Origin: Pilatotrama ljubarskyi
Lineage: Eukaryota > Basidiomycota > Agaricomycetes > Polyporales > Polyporaceae
Direction: 5' to 3'
DNA length: 16,386 nucleotides
NCBI GenBank assembly: GCA_022385805.1
Contig: MU277700.1
Span: 1-16,386 of the forward strand
In this document: piece after piece, positions 8,459 through 16,386 of the stretch
How positions within the stretch are numbered: position 1 is the first letter of the stretch
Layout of the letters: each line of letters opens with the position of its first letter
Position numbers and translations under genes: made by a program
Notes under the pieces: model-generated
Seen by the model: the letters and a program-made list of their open reading frames with translations, nothing else
What the model was told of the DNA's origin: nothing
Database searches by the model: none

Positions 8459-9377
8459 CGGGCCAGCGGTGGGACCAGTACATGGACCGCGGGCAGGGGC
8501 GGGGAAGACACACCATAATGATTGTCCATGAGGACTGCAGCACGGACTGCCCCATTCGTTCGTAAACTATGTATTATTGAATAATTATGGGTCAGCACTC
8601 GTAGACGATATCCGGATATCTGGCCACGTACCACTCGGCGGTGCATACGCTCTTCTTGGGTGAAGAGGACGTAGACCTGTGTGCAGGATTGACAGCGGTT
8701 ATGCATGCGCCTATAGCATCCGACACAGGGACACTACTGCGGAAGAGACATGGCCTGCGGTAACATCGAGATATCCGGATAAAATTACGGTGAGCGCACG
8801 GGCCGCGAGGCAGAACGAAGGATGGCCGGCGGCATGTTGGATAGAACAGTCACCACCTCCGGATAGAAGACGAAGACCAGAGGCCAGGAATGCATACGTT
8901 GGCACAGCGGGCTATGAGGACCCGTGGTAACCCTAGCGTTTGTACGAAAACCACAGCCTCGAGGCGCACGACTCCGAGCGAGCGCCGATAGAATCCGTCG
9001 AAAGAGAAGTCCTTGCAAGTAAGCTTGACCAGCAGAGCTCAGAGTCACAGCGTAGCTGAACACAGAACAGGACCAGAAGAGACTCCAGTTGGTGGACAGA
9101 GTAAACCAGAACAAGCCTGTGGTCAGAGCCTCGAGCTCAGAGGCGCATCGAGGATCGATCGGAACGCCGTGCGACCCGTCGTACTCGTGCAGATGACTCG
9201 ACCGCCCTGGTACGACGACGAGTTAGTTCTGCACGACCTAGCCTCTGTTCCGCTCCCATATCAAGCTCTAATATCAACTAGAACTGTGCGACCCGTGAAC
9301 TCGGAGGTGCGTTCGTCCAGCGATGATGGAGGTTAGAAGGAAAGGAGACAAGCGCCCTTGCTACCGCAGCTGCCGCC
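8459..9377. other. Intergenic stretch with TCCGGATA palindromes
   Basis: No gene is supported here. AT-rich ATTATTGAATAATTAT (8571-8586) may include the 3'-end signal of the GPI gene. Perfect palindrome GATATCCGGATATC lies at 8607-8620. A shorter version (TATCCGGATA, about 8772-8781) and a half version (TCCGGATAG, about 8859-8867) follow. An 11-bp direct repeat GTGCGACCCGT occurs at 9169-9179 and 9286-9296. The last few hundred bases probably contain the promoter of the acetyltransferase gene. Confidence 0.45.
8607..8620. repeat. Perfect 14-bp palindrome GATATCCGGATATC
   Basis: The sequence equals its own reverse complement over 14 bases. Its core TATCCGGATA recurs at about 8772-8781. It could be a dimer-binding operator or chance. 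Confidence 0.4.
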
Positions 9378-10923
9378 ATGTCCGCATACGGCGCCATCAC
9401 CACCCGCACCTCCTCCGCCTTTCCTCTCCCCTCCACAACATGGCAGCTCGCATCCAAACGCCTTGGCGCACCGAAGCACCTCTCTCTGCACCCCATCACC
9501 CTCGAGACAGCTGAGAAGTTTCCGGGACTGCTCGATTACCTCCACCGCGTCTTCGCCGACGAGCTTGAGCGCGGCCAGACCTACCCACAGGAGATCCTGC
9601 CCGGCGAGACGTACACGCGCGCGCAATTCGATGCGTACTGGTTCGCTGCAGATGTCATCATTGCCGTGACCGAGCTGCCTACTCCAGACGGCACAGCGGA
9701 TCCGCTCGATGCCCCGGATGGCAGTCAAATCCAACTTGGGTTCGCTGAGGCCGTGGGGGGCCGCGCTTGGGAAGAGAGCATCGCCGGCTGCTACTACGTG
9801 AGTGTCACTTTGAACCTTTCAGACCGTCATCGAGTGCTTCGGTGCGTCGATGTGCATTCGAGAGAGCGCGAGGCCAACCGAGCTCCGTCTGGGTTTGTCC
9901 TGATGGGTCGATGATCATTACCGCTCACCGTCTCTTCATGCAGGTGAAGCCGAATTACCCTGGACGCTCATCACATGTGAGTACCTCGATTCTGCTGCCA
10001 TATATCCCATCGTGCTCGTCTGCGATACCCGCCGATGAACGCGATCGGAATTCTTGTCCTCCAGAGCTTGGAGTTCGCCGTCTGGAGGCTGGGCGCACGC
10101 CTTCGAACATTCTCTTCGCTCGGCGGGCTGTCCAATTCCGAGACGTATCGAACTCTAGCAGATTGAACGAGGTTCCACGCAGCGTAGGGACGTCTCCCAT
10201 CTGGCCGTAGACGGTCATTTCGGAGACCCGTCGATGCAGTCCTGGACTGCTCTTCCCGGCCGCTTTTCGCTAGGTTTGACGTGGCCTGGTCTTGCTGCGT
10301 GTTCCCTAGGCTCGAAGCAAGTCGAGCTGGGTGCCTGGTAGGCGTCACGTCTACATATGTGTCTCTATCAACCTGCACTGTTGAGGTCTGTCTTGAGAGC
10401 ATTTGGTATCGCCCTAACACCATCTGCATGCACTGAGTGCTTTGCGTTTGTCGTTTGCGAGAATGCGACTTATCACATCGCACTACTACACGATTCGGAT
10501 GCTACGCCAGGACATCCTCCGCAGTTCTATCAAGTGCGTACGAAGCGTGACGAAGAAGTACTTACCTATGCTGTTGTCAGATCTGTAATGCAGGGTTTCT
10601 GGTCCCGCCTTCCCAACGTGGGCTTGGCATCGGCACAGTACTTGCCCGCTCCTATCTCTACTACGGGCCCCGGCTAGGGTACGAAGCGAGCGTCTTCAAC
10701 CTCGTATACGTGAACAACATCGCTAGCATCAAGTGAGGCCGTATACTCTCTTATGCGTTGTATGGTGCTAATGGAGCGCTTCGAAAGGCTGTGGGAAGCA
10801 CTCGACTTCACGAAGGCAGGTCGTATACCCCGCGCAGGACGCCTGAGGAAGGCAGACGGCTCCGGCGAAGAGTACGTGGATGCATGGGTGTTCTATCGTC
10901 GCTTTGACCCTCCTGCTGCGTAA
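9378..10923 (+). CDS. MPR1-like GNAT N-acetyltransferase (4 exons, 246 aa)
   Basis: This resembles the fungal Mpr1/ppr1 acetyltransferases (about 230 aa), which use acetyl-CoA to N-acetylate L-azetidine-2-carboxylate and proline-pathway intermediates (pyrroline-5-carboxylate / glutamate semialdehyde) and so limit oxidative stress. Exons are 9378-9797, 9944-9976, 10581-10732 and 10788-10923 (741 nt, in frame). The start sits in an ideal GCCGCCATG context. Family blocks are FPGLLDYLHRVFADELERGQTYPQ (48-71), IAGCYY|VKPNYPGRSSH (135-151), ICNAGFLVPP (152-161), the acetyl-CoA loop RGLGIG (164-169, R/Q-x-x-G-x-G), LGYEASVFNLVYVNNIAS (183-200), then LWEALDFTKAGRIPRAGRL and EEYVDAWVFYRRF. The order and length match the family, with a Ser/Thr-rich N-terminal extension of about 20 residues. 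Intron sizes are odd: 146, 604 and 55 bp. Splice sites are canonical and the junctions rebuild continuous homologous blocks, so the model is firm. Exact substrate not provable from sequence. Confidence 0.9.
9977..10580 (+). other. Unusually long intron 2 (604 bp) of the acetyltransferase gene
   Basis: It starts GTGAGT and ends GTTGTCAG and is phase 0. Protein blocks on both sides (GRSSH and ICNAGF) are adjacent in the family, so no extra exon is needed. Other introns in the window measure 49-146 bp. No inverted ends, target duplication or known element was found inside by eye. Confidence 0.75.
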
Positions 10924-13238
10924 CGTCTACCCTCCTGTGAGAGCGACATAGGTGGCGAAATGCACTGGATGGACACTTCCACACCACGCGTCCAGATGCT
11001 GCACGGGTGTCCGACGGAGACTCTGCTCACGACACCCTGCCTTATCGCAGCTGCTCGTTCATGCCTCGTTCCAGTGATATCGGCAGAGCCTGCAGTCCAG
11101 CGGCTTCTTCAACTAGCCTTCTAAGTATCGCGCTCGCGTCGACAGTGGGCCTCTGTAGAGCCATCGGAAAAATAGAACTCGCCATCTGATGCATACAGCG
11201 CGCCCTATAGGCACCGTTCTGGCTCCCCAATTGGTCCAAACCACCCCGCAACTACGGCATTGCGTATATTCTCGAGGCCTTCCCCAGCCTTCCCGCCGCG
11301 CTACGAGCCTCGTGTCGACATCGAGTCATACCCACCGCGCCCGCCCCTCTTTCTCCGTCCTCTCTTGGACTATGTGGCGCGAACCGGCCACTCGTGCGCT
11401 AACGCGCCCGCTTCCATGTCTCTGTCTCCTCTTCACTGGTCCCCATCTGATCCCGATCCCGCCGCGCCATGTTGTTTTCAGGGTCCCGAAGTCGGAGGAG
11501 GCCCACTTCCCGCGCGCGCCTTCGCCCACATTCGAGCACGCTATATGCGTGCCACCACTCTCCCTGACACGTTGTGGTCGCAGTCCGTGGCAAGAGTCGC
11601 ACGGGCGGTACCCATCCTCGGCCACATATAGAGAATCTGCAGATTCGGTGAGCGGATGCGATGTTTCTGGGGAACCCGCTCTTGTGGCTCTGAGGCTTGC
11701 TGCTGCGCCTGCATCATGATATGTCAAAACCGTATCAGCAGACGAGGGCAGGCGACCGCCGCCGATGATAGACTGCTTGCCTGCACTGCAGGGCGAGTAT
11801 GGCCCGGGGACGACTCTGCGTTTGCGGAAAGCGTGGCCATGCCGACATAGAATCTCAATACATTGCGGTCCCTGCGAGTCTCTACTCTATCCCGCAATGT
11901 CAAAAGCGTACGCAGCTCTTAGGCGCTTGGTATGGTAGCCGGTAAGACATCGAAGTGTCCGGTGCTTTCTACTGTCAACATATTGACCTCATCCCTCCGA
12001 CATCTTCTGCTCCGTTTGTGACCGACCGAGCGCTCAGAGTCGAATATCACAGTATACTATGAAGTATTATCCACTCCTAATCCGATCAACAACGGAAACT
12101 TCGGTCGCACAAGGTGTCGGTGAGACCGACGTCGACTAATGAACCTGTCCTCTCTCTCGGAACGTGCCGCGGGAGGTCCACGAATTGTACATTTGCGTAC
12201 AGGCCACAGTGCGTGGGATAATATACCAGGCGATGCGGGGCGTACCGCGCATGCCGTAAAGTCTACAACGCCGGGCTGACCCTCTCTTACCGGAGGCGAT
12301 CATTACCTCTGATCGCCTCGCAGCGGAACTACGCGTGTAAGCAACTCTCACCTACGTGCCCCTCAACTGCAAGCTGAACACCACATAGGTACACAGTGAT
12401 GCTGGTAGTCGCGGGGCAGCTCGCCACACCGGGCCTGAAGACCGAGACGACACGTCAAACTGCAGCTGTCTTCCCACCAGGACGCAATCCCGCGACGGCG
12501 CACGACCTTCTCCCGTACACGCTGCACTGACACCATCGCCGGGTCGCCCATCGGTGCAAGGTGCTGCTGCTCCCGCGACGTGCGAGGCCATCTAATCCAA
12601 TTCGTCTCGATTCTCGACTGCAGTGCACGGCCCGCCTAACGTGATGGGTCTGCCACAGCGCGACTTGTGCCATCGCAGACACCCTAGACTCGCGTCTTTC
12701 TCCCAAGCACGAGCCGCAACGTCTGAAGTCTATCGAACATGGCATCCCCGCGTCCTCAGGTTTCACGCCGGATGTCGTATAGCTTATGTGCGAGGCCATT
12801 TCCATGGATCGCAATGAGGTCGCGACGTAAAAGAACGCACCTCTTGCAGCCTTGTCGCTCGCTACGCCCAGGAAGTGCGGGGAAAGCCGGTGTTAATGCC
12901 GCACGGCCAGCGTCAAAGGGGTCGAGGGAAGCTCTGGCAGTGAATCTCAAATGAGCAATTGTCCAGACCGCAGACACATATCCTGAGACCGTTCTCCAGA
13001 GTCGATAGGAGTCTTCGAGCTGCAGGATATCTTGCGCTGATGTCTGTGCCATGCTTATTTGTCGAATCCACATGCAACATTGTGGGTTACCCATGAGACT
13101 CTGGGAGAGCCATTGTGCTTCCAGTCAGAGTCAGGATCGAAAGGAGATAGCGCGGGCATATGACTCTTCGCTGCCAAACAGCCTCGCCTCAAGGCAAGCA
13201 GAGAATAGACCGGTGGGCCCACGCAGCCCTGCGCCACG
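10924..13238. other. Gene-free stretch, first part
   Basis: I see no supportable gene. The 3' UTR of the acetyltransferase must occupy the start, but there is no AATAAA. CCAATTGG (11227-11234) gives CCAAT boxes on both strands. Open frames (11260-11631 plus, 11326-11727 minus, 12455-12814 minus, 12756-13094 minus) are 110-135 codons, overlap on opposite strands and show no motif. Confidence 0.4.
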
Positions 13239-13373
13239 ATGGGATTAGGGAAGCACTGCCAGCAGTACCCCGAGTCCCCTCTCCGGCGTATCTGCGAGTA
13301 TGAGGACTCGGCGCTGTACTGGACTCGGTGCCTTTACGGCATGAGCGTAAGCGTTGGACAAGGGAAGGAGTGA
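13239..13373 (+). other. Short open frame, 44 codons, coding status uncertain
   Basis: ATG in CCACGATGG context begins a 44-residue frame rich in charged and aromatic residues (CEYEDSALYWTRCLYGM). A GTAAGC donor-like site lies inside, at about 13347. This could be the first exon of a lost gene, a microprotein or chance. There is no homology I recognise. Confidence 0.15.
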
Positions 13374-14365
13374 ATTCTCCTTGAACGACGGAAGGCAGGA
13401 AGACGAGCCATTGTAGTAGGTTGTGCCATGGTTAGTTCATTCAAAAACGGTGTCAGTGTACGTGTTGAAGTTCAGCCAGCGCGCAATGCGTGTGTACAGT
13501 CCGTAGTTATTTATCATGTCAAGTTCACACCTCCCACATATGCACTGCAGCCTTGAAGACCCGTAGAATGATACGCCCATGCCCTTGCCCACACGCCCGC
13601 AAACCACATCGCGCTATTCAGGCATGGCATGGACCAAGACCGCACTCCTATTGCAGAAGGCATACCAACTTCCGAGGCCCTAGCATCGAACCTACCGCTC
13701 AACCGTACACAAGCGTGCAGACATAGCGTGACGAGCCGGAACAGACGTTCCAGAATCGCCCCCGACCGCACTCGAGGCAAACGCGTGGGCAAGGACGCGC
13801 ACGCGAGAGTCGAGCGTCGAGCACGGAAGAAGCTGCTTCTATACCTCGATCGACAACATTGCCATGGTCCGCTCGCGCGCGGAGTCGGCGCGGCGCCCAC
13901 AAATCGCGTGTATCAGTCGTACAACATAGAACATTTCCTACCTCTCTGCTCCGTCCCGAGTCCGCGCCACTGCCAGAACAGACGCGGCGGCACGGGCGCC
14001 GTCCGCGCCGCGCGCCTTATGCCAGAGGTGGATGGGTCGATGTCCCTCCTAGCGTCAATAATAGATGACCAGAGTGCTAGGTGAGGTGCATGCTCGGGAG
14101 CGACGTGCGGACGAGGCTGTGTGCCGCATGAAGCGTAGAATGGAGAGGGACGTATGACCGCAACGTGGCATCCTCGGTCCTGGCAATAATGAGAGACGCA
14201 TTGCCGAGGCAACCTAATCAGGCGCGAGAACAAGTACTGTGCCTCCGTTGGGGAAGGCGGGATTCCAGAAGACGCCTCGTGTCCCTGGCTCACCCATCCG
14301 GGGCAGCTGTTCTCGCCAGAAGGACGGCGTGAACAAGGTGCAAGGTTCGTGTGCGCCAGGCGAGT
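13374..14365. other. Gene-free stretch, second part
   Basis: No supportable gene. Overlapping frames on both strands near 13514-14084 lack motifs. The left half of a long antisense open frame (13913-14920) lies here and is described separately. Confidence 0.35.
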
Positions 14366-14386
14366 CCAATGCGGAGAGGTATATAA
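14366..14386 (+). promoter_or_regulatory. CCAAT plus TATATAA promoter-like arrangement
   Basis: CCAAT at 14366-14370 is followed by TATATAA at 14380-14386. The first ATG downstream (14509) opens a 73-codon frame. The two boxes are only 9 bp apart, closer than usual for a CCAAT box, so this is weak. Confidence 0.25.
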
Positions 14387-14508
14387 CGCGCGGGCCGGGG
14401 AGCATTGACTTCCGCAGAGCTCCTCAGTGGTGTGAAGTGTCTCCAGAAGTGTTCTCTTGTCATAGGACGCAGCTTGAACTCCGCCAGGGCATAGAAGTAC
14501 GACGTAAC

Positions 14509-14730
14509 ATGGGACGCAGTCGCACCTTAGCGAGTACGTCCCAGCCTCTCCACCGAAGAGGGACCTCGAAAGAGACCGGGCGGCCGTTCCGGCGAGGGAA
14601 AGCCGCCGGGGCGGCACGGCGAAGACGGCGAGCAATATTTGAGTTTCTGGGGCTGACGCGATATGAACCTGCGGCGATGCACGGCGGGGAAGTCGGTGTG
14701 GTGCCCATGCTCCGCTGGTGTGCATTGTGA
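14509..14730 (+). CDS. Possible small arginine-rich protein (73 aa), tentative
   Basis: This is an ATG-initiated frame with A at -3 and G at +4. It is the first ATG after the CCAAT/TATATAA pair, about 120 bp downstream, with none in between. The product has a strongly basic middle (RRGKAAGAARRRRRA, about residues 28-42) that could be a nuclear localisation or nucleic-acid-binding segment. A hydrophobic and Tyr-containing part follows (IFEFLGLTRYEP). There is no known family, no intron, and a 335-codon frame lies on the other strand. It may well be chance, and I list it only because the upstream arrangement is promoter-like. Confidence 0.18.
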   Translation: MGRSRTLASTSQPLHRRGTSKETGRPFRRGKAAGAARRRRRAIFEFLGLTRYEPAAMHGGEVGVVPMLRWCAL

Positions 14731-16386
14731 TCACCTTCGGGGCGCCGACGATGGGACCCACTGCTGCTGGAGAGGCACGAGGATGGTGATGGCAATCTTG
14801 TTCTCGGCCGGGATCAGCGCGCGGGTCCCTGTCTGTCGTTGTCAAAAGAAGCGACCGACCTCTATCATTTGTTCTCCCTGACGCGCGACCCCTTCTCTGG
14901 ACAGCGTCAGCGCCTCCCATGGCGGCTGGTGACGAAACGCTGGCGTCTGCTACGGGTCAAGTATGTTCAAGCATGGACGTCGGGCACATGCATCAGACAT
15001 GGCGCAGTGATGCGGCTTGCGACCCTGCAGTACGTTTAGAGGGAGGTCAATGTCGTACCATATCGCTCGACGACCGGTACGAACTCACCGTACACATTTG
15101 GTATTGCCACCGAGGAGACATTGGACACAGGGGATAGTTGCAACTTTGTCAGACACGGCGATAGGGTGAGCGGGAGGATGGGGCATGATGAGCGGTCGCC
15201 TGGAGTGTAGTCTAGGTAAGTTGCGACGGAGCGGTTCCCCGAGGGGCCCAATCTCGTCCATCTCGCGACTGCGTGCGTCCCGCATTGCGACTCAAACGTG
15301 CCACCAGCAAAGCCTCCGGGCCCTCGAAGCCTATCCACACCGTAAGTCCCTCAGCAGTACCCGAGGGACCTGACGAAGGCTTCGATTGCATATGTCAGTA
15401 TGATGCATCAATTCGAAGACAACCGGCCGTGCCTACATATGTCGCGAACCGCTTGACGCGGATGCGCGCTGGGGCTTCCTCACCTCCGTCCCGCGTCTTC
15501 TGTTCAGGCCGACGCTTCCGATGGAACCCACGTGTCGTGCCCGCAGACGCATCGCATGAGAACCGCTCAATTGTGAAGTTGGGACCGCGTGCGAGTGAGT
15601 TCATGCCAGGGGACGAGGCTCTGATAATGAGTCCTACTACTGTAGTATATTCAGTGGCTTGTATAGAGATATCCATCGATGAAGCAAGACTCACGACGAG
15701 AACACGGACACAGAGTTGCATCTCATTCAACTCCGGCAGATTCGAAAGTAAGCCGGAGATTGTCCAACTATCTGCCTGTCTGCCAATACAGCTCCCGAAC
15801 CGGCGCGATAGATAGCCACGAAGTTGCGAAACGCAATTGTGGCCATGAGCAATTCGGACAACGTCTCGAAACACGACGTACAATCAGTCACTGACAGACG
15901 AGGTGCACACGAGAGGTCCGAGCGCGATGAGCCTGGTTACGCGGTGGGAGCACACACCGTCGACATTGACAGATCAGATTCCGTCGACGACGACGTAGCT
16001 CGCGTCTCTCGAGGCGGCGCAGACCGGGCGCTATGACATGGCAAGGAGGAAGACACGAGTCGGGGTGCTGGCGTGCCCGATGTAGCAGAGTGATGAATGA
16101 TGATCCCGCCGGCAACTTCACCATCACGCTGTCTGTACGCTGCAGATGGTGTGGCTGATATCGCGTGGACCACCGGCTTCTACTCCAAATAAATACCTGT
16201 GGTGGACGCATCACCCTGCGAACAGCGCCTGTAATGATCGCGGATGACTTGGAGGACTCGGTATGCTGACGAGTTCGCTGCACGACGGGCATAGCTAGAT
16301 ACGTGACCCCCGAACATTCTCGGAAAAGCCTGGGCGTATGGAAACCTTTTCAGGTGTTGCTCCGATGCGGGTGAAAGTGGCGGAAA
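14731..16386. other. Gene-free stretch, third part
   Basis: No supportable gene. An intron-like segment sits at 15342-15397 (GTAAGT ... CTGAC ... GTCAG, 56 bp). Downstream, around 15575-15690, a plus-strand frame weakly resembles an enoyl-reductase/alcohol-dehydrogenase segment. AATAAA occurs at 16188-16193 on the plus strand with no gene to assign it to. Frames on both strands at 15888-16292 have no motif. Confidence 0.35.

Larger units (their letters stand above)
13913..14920 (-). other. Long antisense open frame (335 codons), coding status uncertain
   Basis: The frame begins with an ATG in excellent context (GCCGCCATGG on the minus strand) and stays open for 335 codons, with a TGA 13 codons upstream. 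That length is unusual for chance in the rest of this region. Against coding: codon third positions show no clear GC preference, the predicted protein is rich in Arg, Pro, Ser and Cys without any domain I recognise, and plus-strand frames of more than 150 codons overlap it. It could be an orphan gene, a decayed gene or chance. Confidence 0.2.

Noticed and set aside
9971..10483. 170-codon antisense frame in the long acetyltransferase intron
   Set aside because: No ATG start (GTG) and no recognisable domain. Mentioned only as context for the long intron.
11189..11727. Opposing frames of 123-176 codons
   Set aside because: Proline/arginine/serine-rich translations on both strands, typical of GC-rich non-coding DNA. 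No start-site or splice support.
12756..13094. 112-codon minus frame with a possible GTGCGT donor
   Set aside because: Looks mildly protein-like, but no acceptor with a branch point at fungal intron distance continues it, and no family matches.
14344..14360. GGTTCG-containing segment considered as a tRNA T-arm
   Set aside because: No matching acceptor, D or anticodon arms around it. No tRNA found by eye anywhere in the window.
15036..15338. 100-codon minus frame
   Set aside because: Starts with GTG. An alternative frame and a plus-strand intron-like segment overlap it, and there is no motif.
1..16386. CRISPR array, rRNA, bacterial operon features
   Set aside because: The window is eukaryotic with spliced genes. 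No regularly spaced direct repeats or rRNA signatures were seen.

Overview
The window looks like nuclear DNA from a filamentous basidiomycete, most likely an Agaricomycete. The evidence is very short GT-AG introns (49-65 bp) with CTGAC/CTAAT-type branch points, a fungal-specific FunK1 protein kinase, a Ty1/copia relic, and a fungal MPR1-type N-acetyltransferase. The order or species cannot be named from the sequence alone.

Left end (1-about 2.5 kb): the minus strand carries a dead Ty1/copia polyprotein. It keeps the second half of the integrase core (DGGGEY ... NGRAE, DD35E spacing), a proline-rich linker and the reverse transcriptase. It is broken in three ways. It is truncated upstream of the second integrase aspartate, it has a net one-base frameshift between integrase and RT (about 1500-1534), and a 702-bp solo LTR (162-863) sits inside the RT just before the YVDD motif. 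The LTR is flanked by perfect 5-bp CATTT target duplications. RNase H would lie left of the window. About 100 bp of AT-richer sequence with a repeated 15-mer closes the relic.

Middle (3.4-10.9 kb): four plus-strand spliced genes lie in a row. (1) A four-exon FunK1 kinase of 846 aa (3514-6235) with a complete HRD catalytic loop, a DWEL metal site and a long disordered basic tail. (2) A two-exon 75-aa protein (7142-7418) with a hydrophobic N terminus and a PPPY (PY) motif. (3) A three-exon 89-aa secreted, probably GPI-anchored, mini-protein (8081-8458) with a CSGPQGC loop. (4) A four-exon MPR1-like GNAT acetyltransferase of 246 aa (9378-10923) whose second intron, 604 bp, is about ten times the local norm. 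No common pathway links them. They read as independent neighbours rather than a cluster.

Right end (10.9-16.4 kb): about 5.5 kb has no gene I can support. It holds scattered long open frames without clear coding signature, one CCAAT/TATA-like arrangement before a short arginine-rich frame, an unusually long 335-codon antisense frame, and a weak 35-residue resemblance to an enoyl-reductase/alcohol-dehydrogenase fold. No tRNA, rRNA or CRISPR was seen by eye. I found no convincing new multi-gene system. The best leads are the nested LTR with its dense TCCG array, the PPPY mini-protein, the GPI mini-protein and the giant intron.
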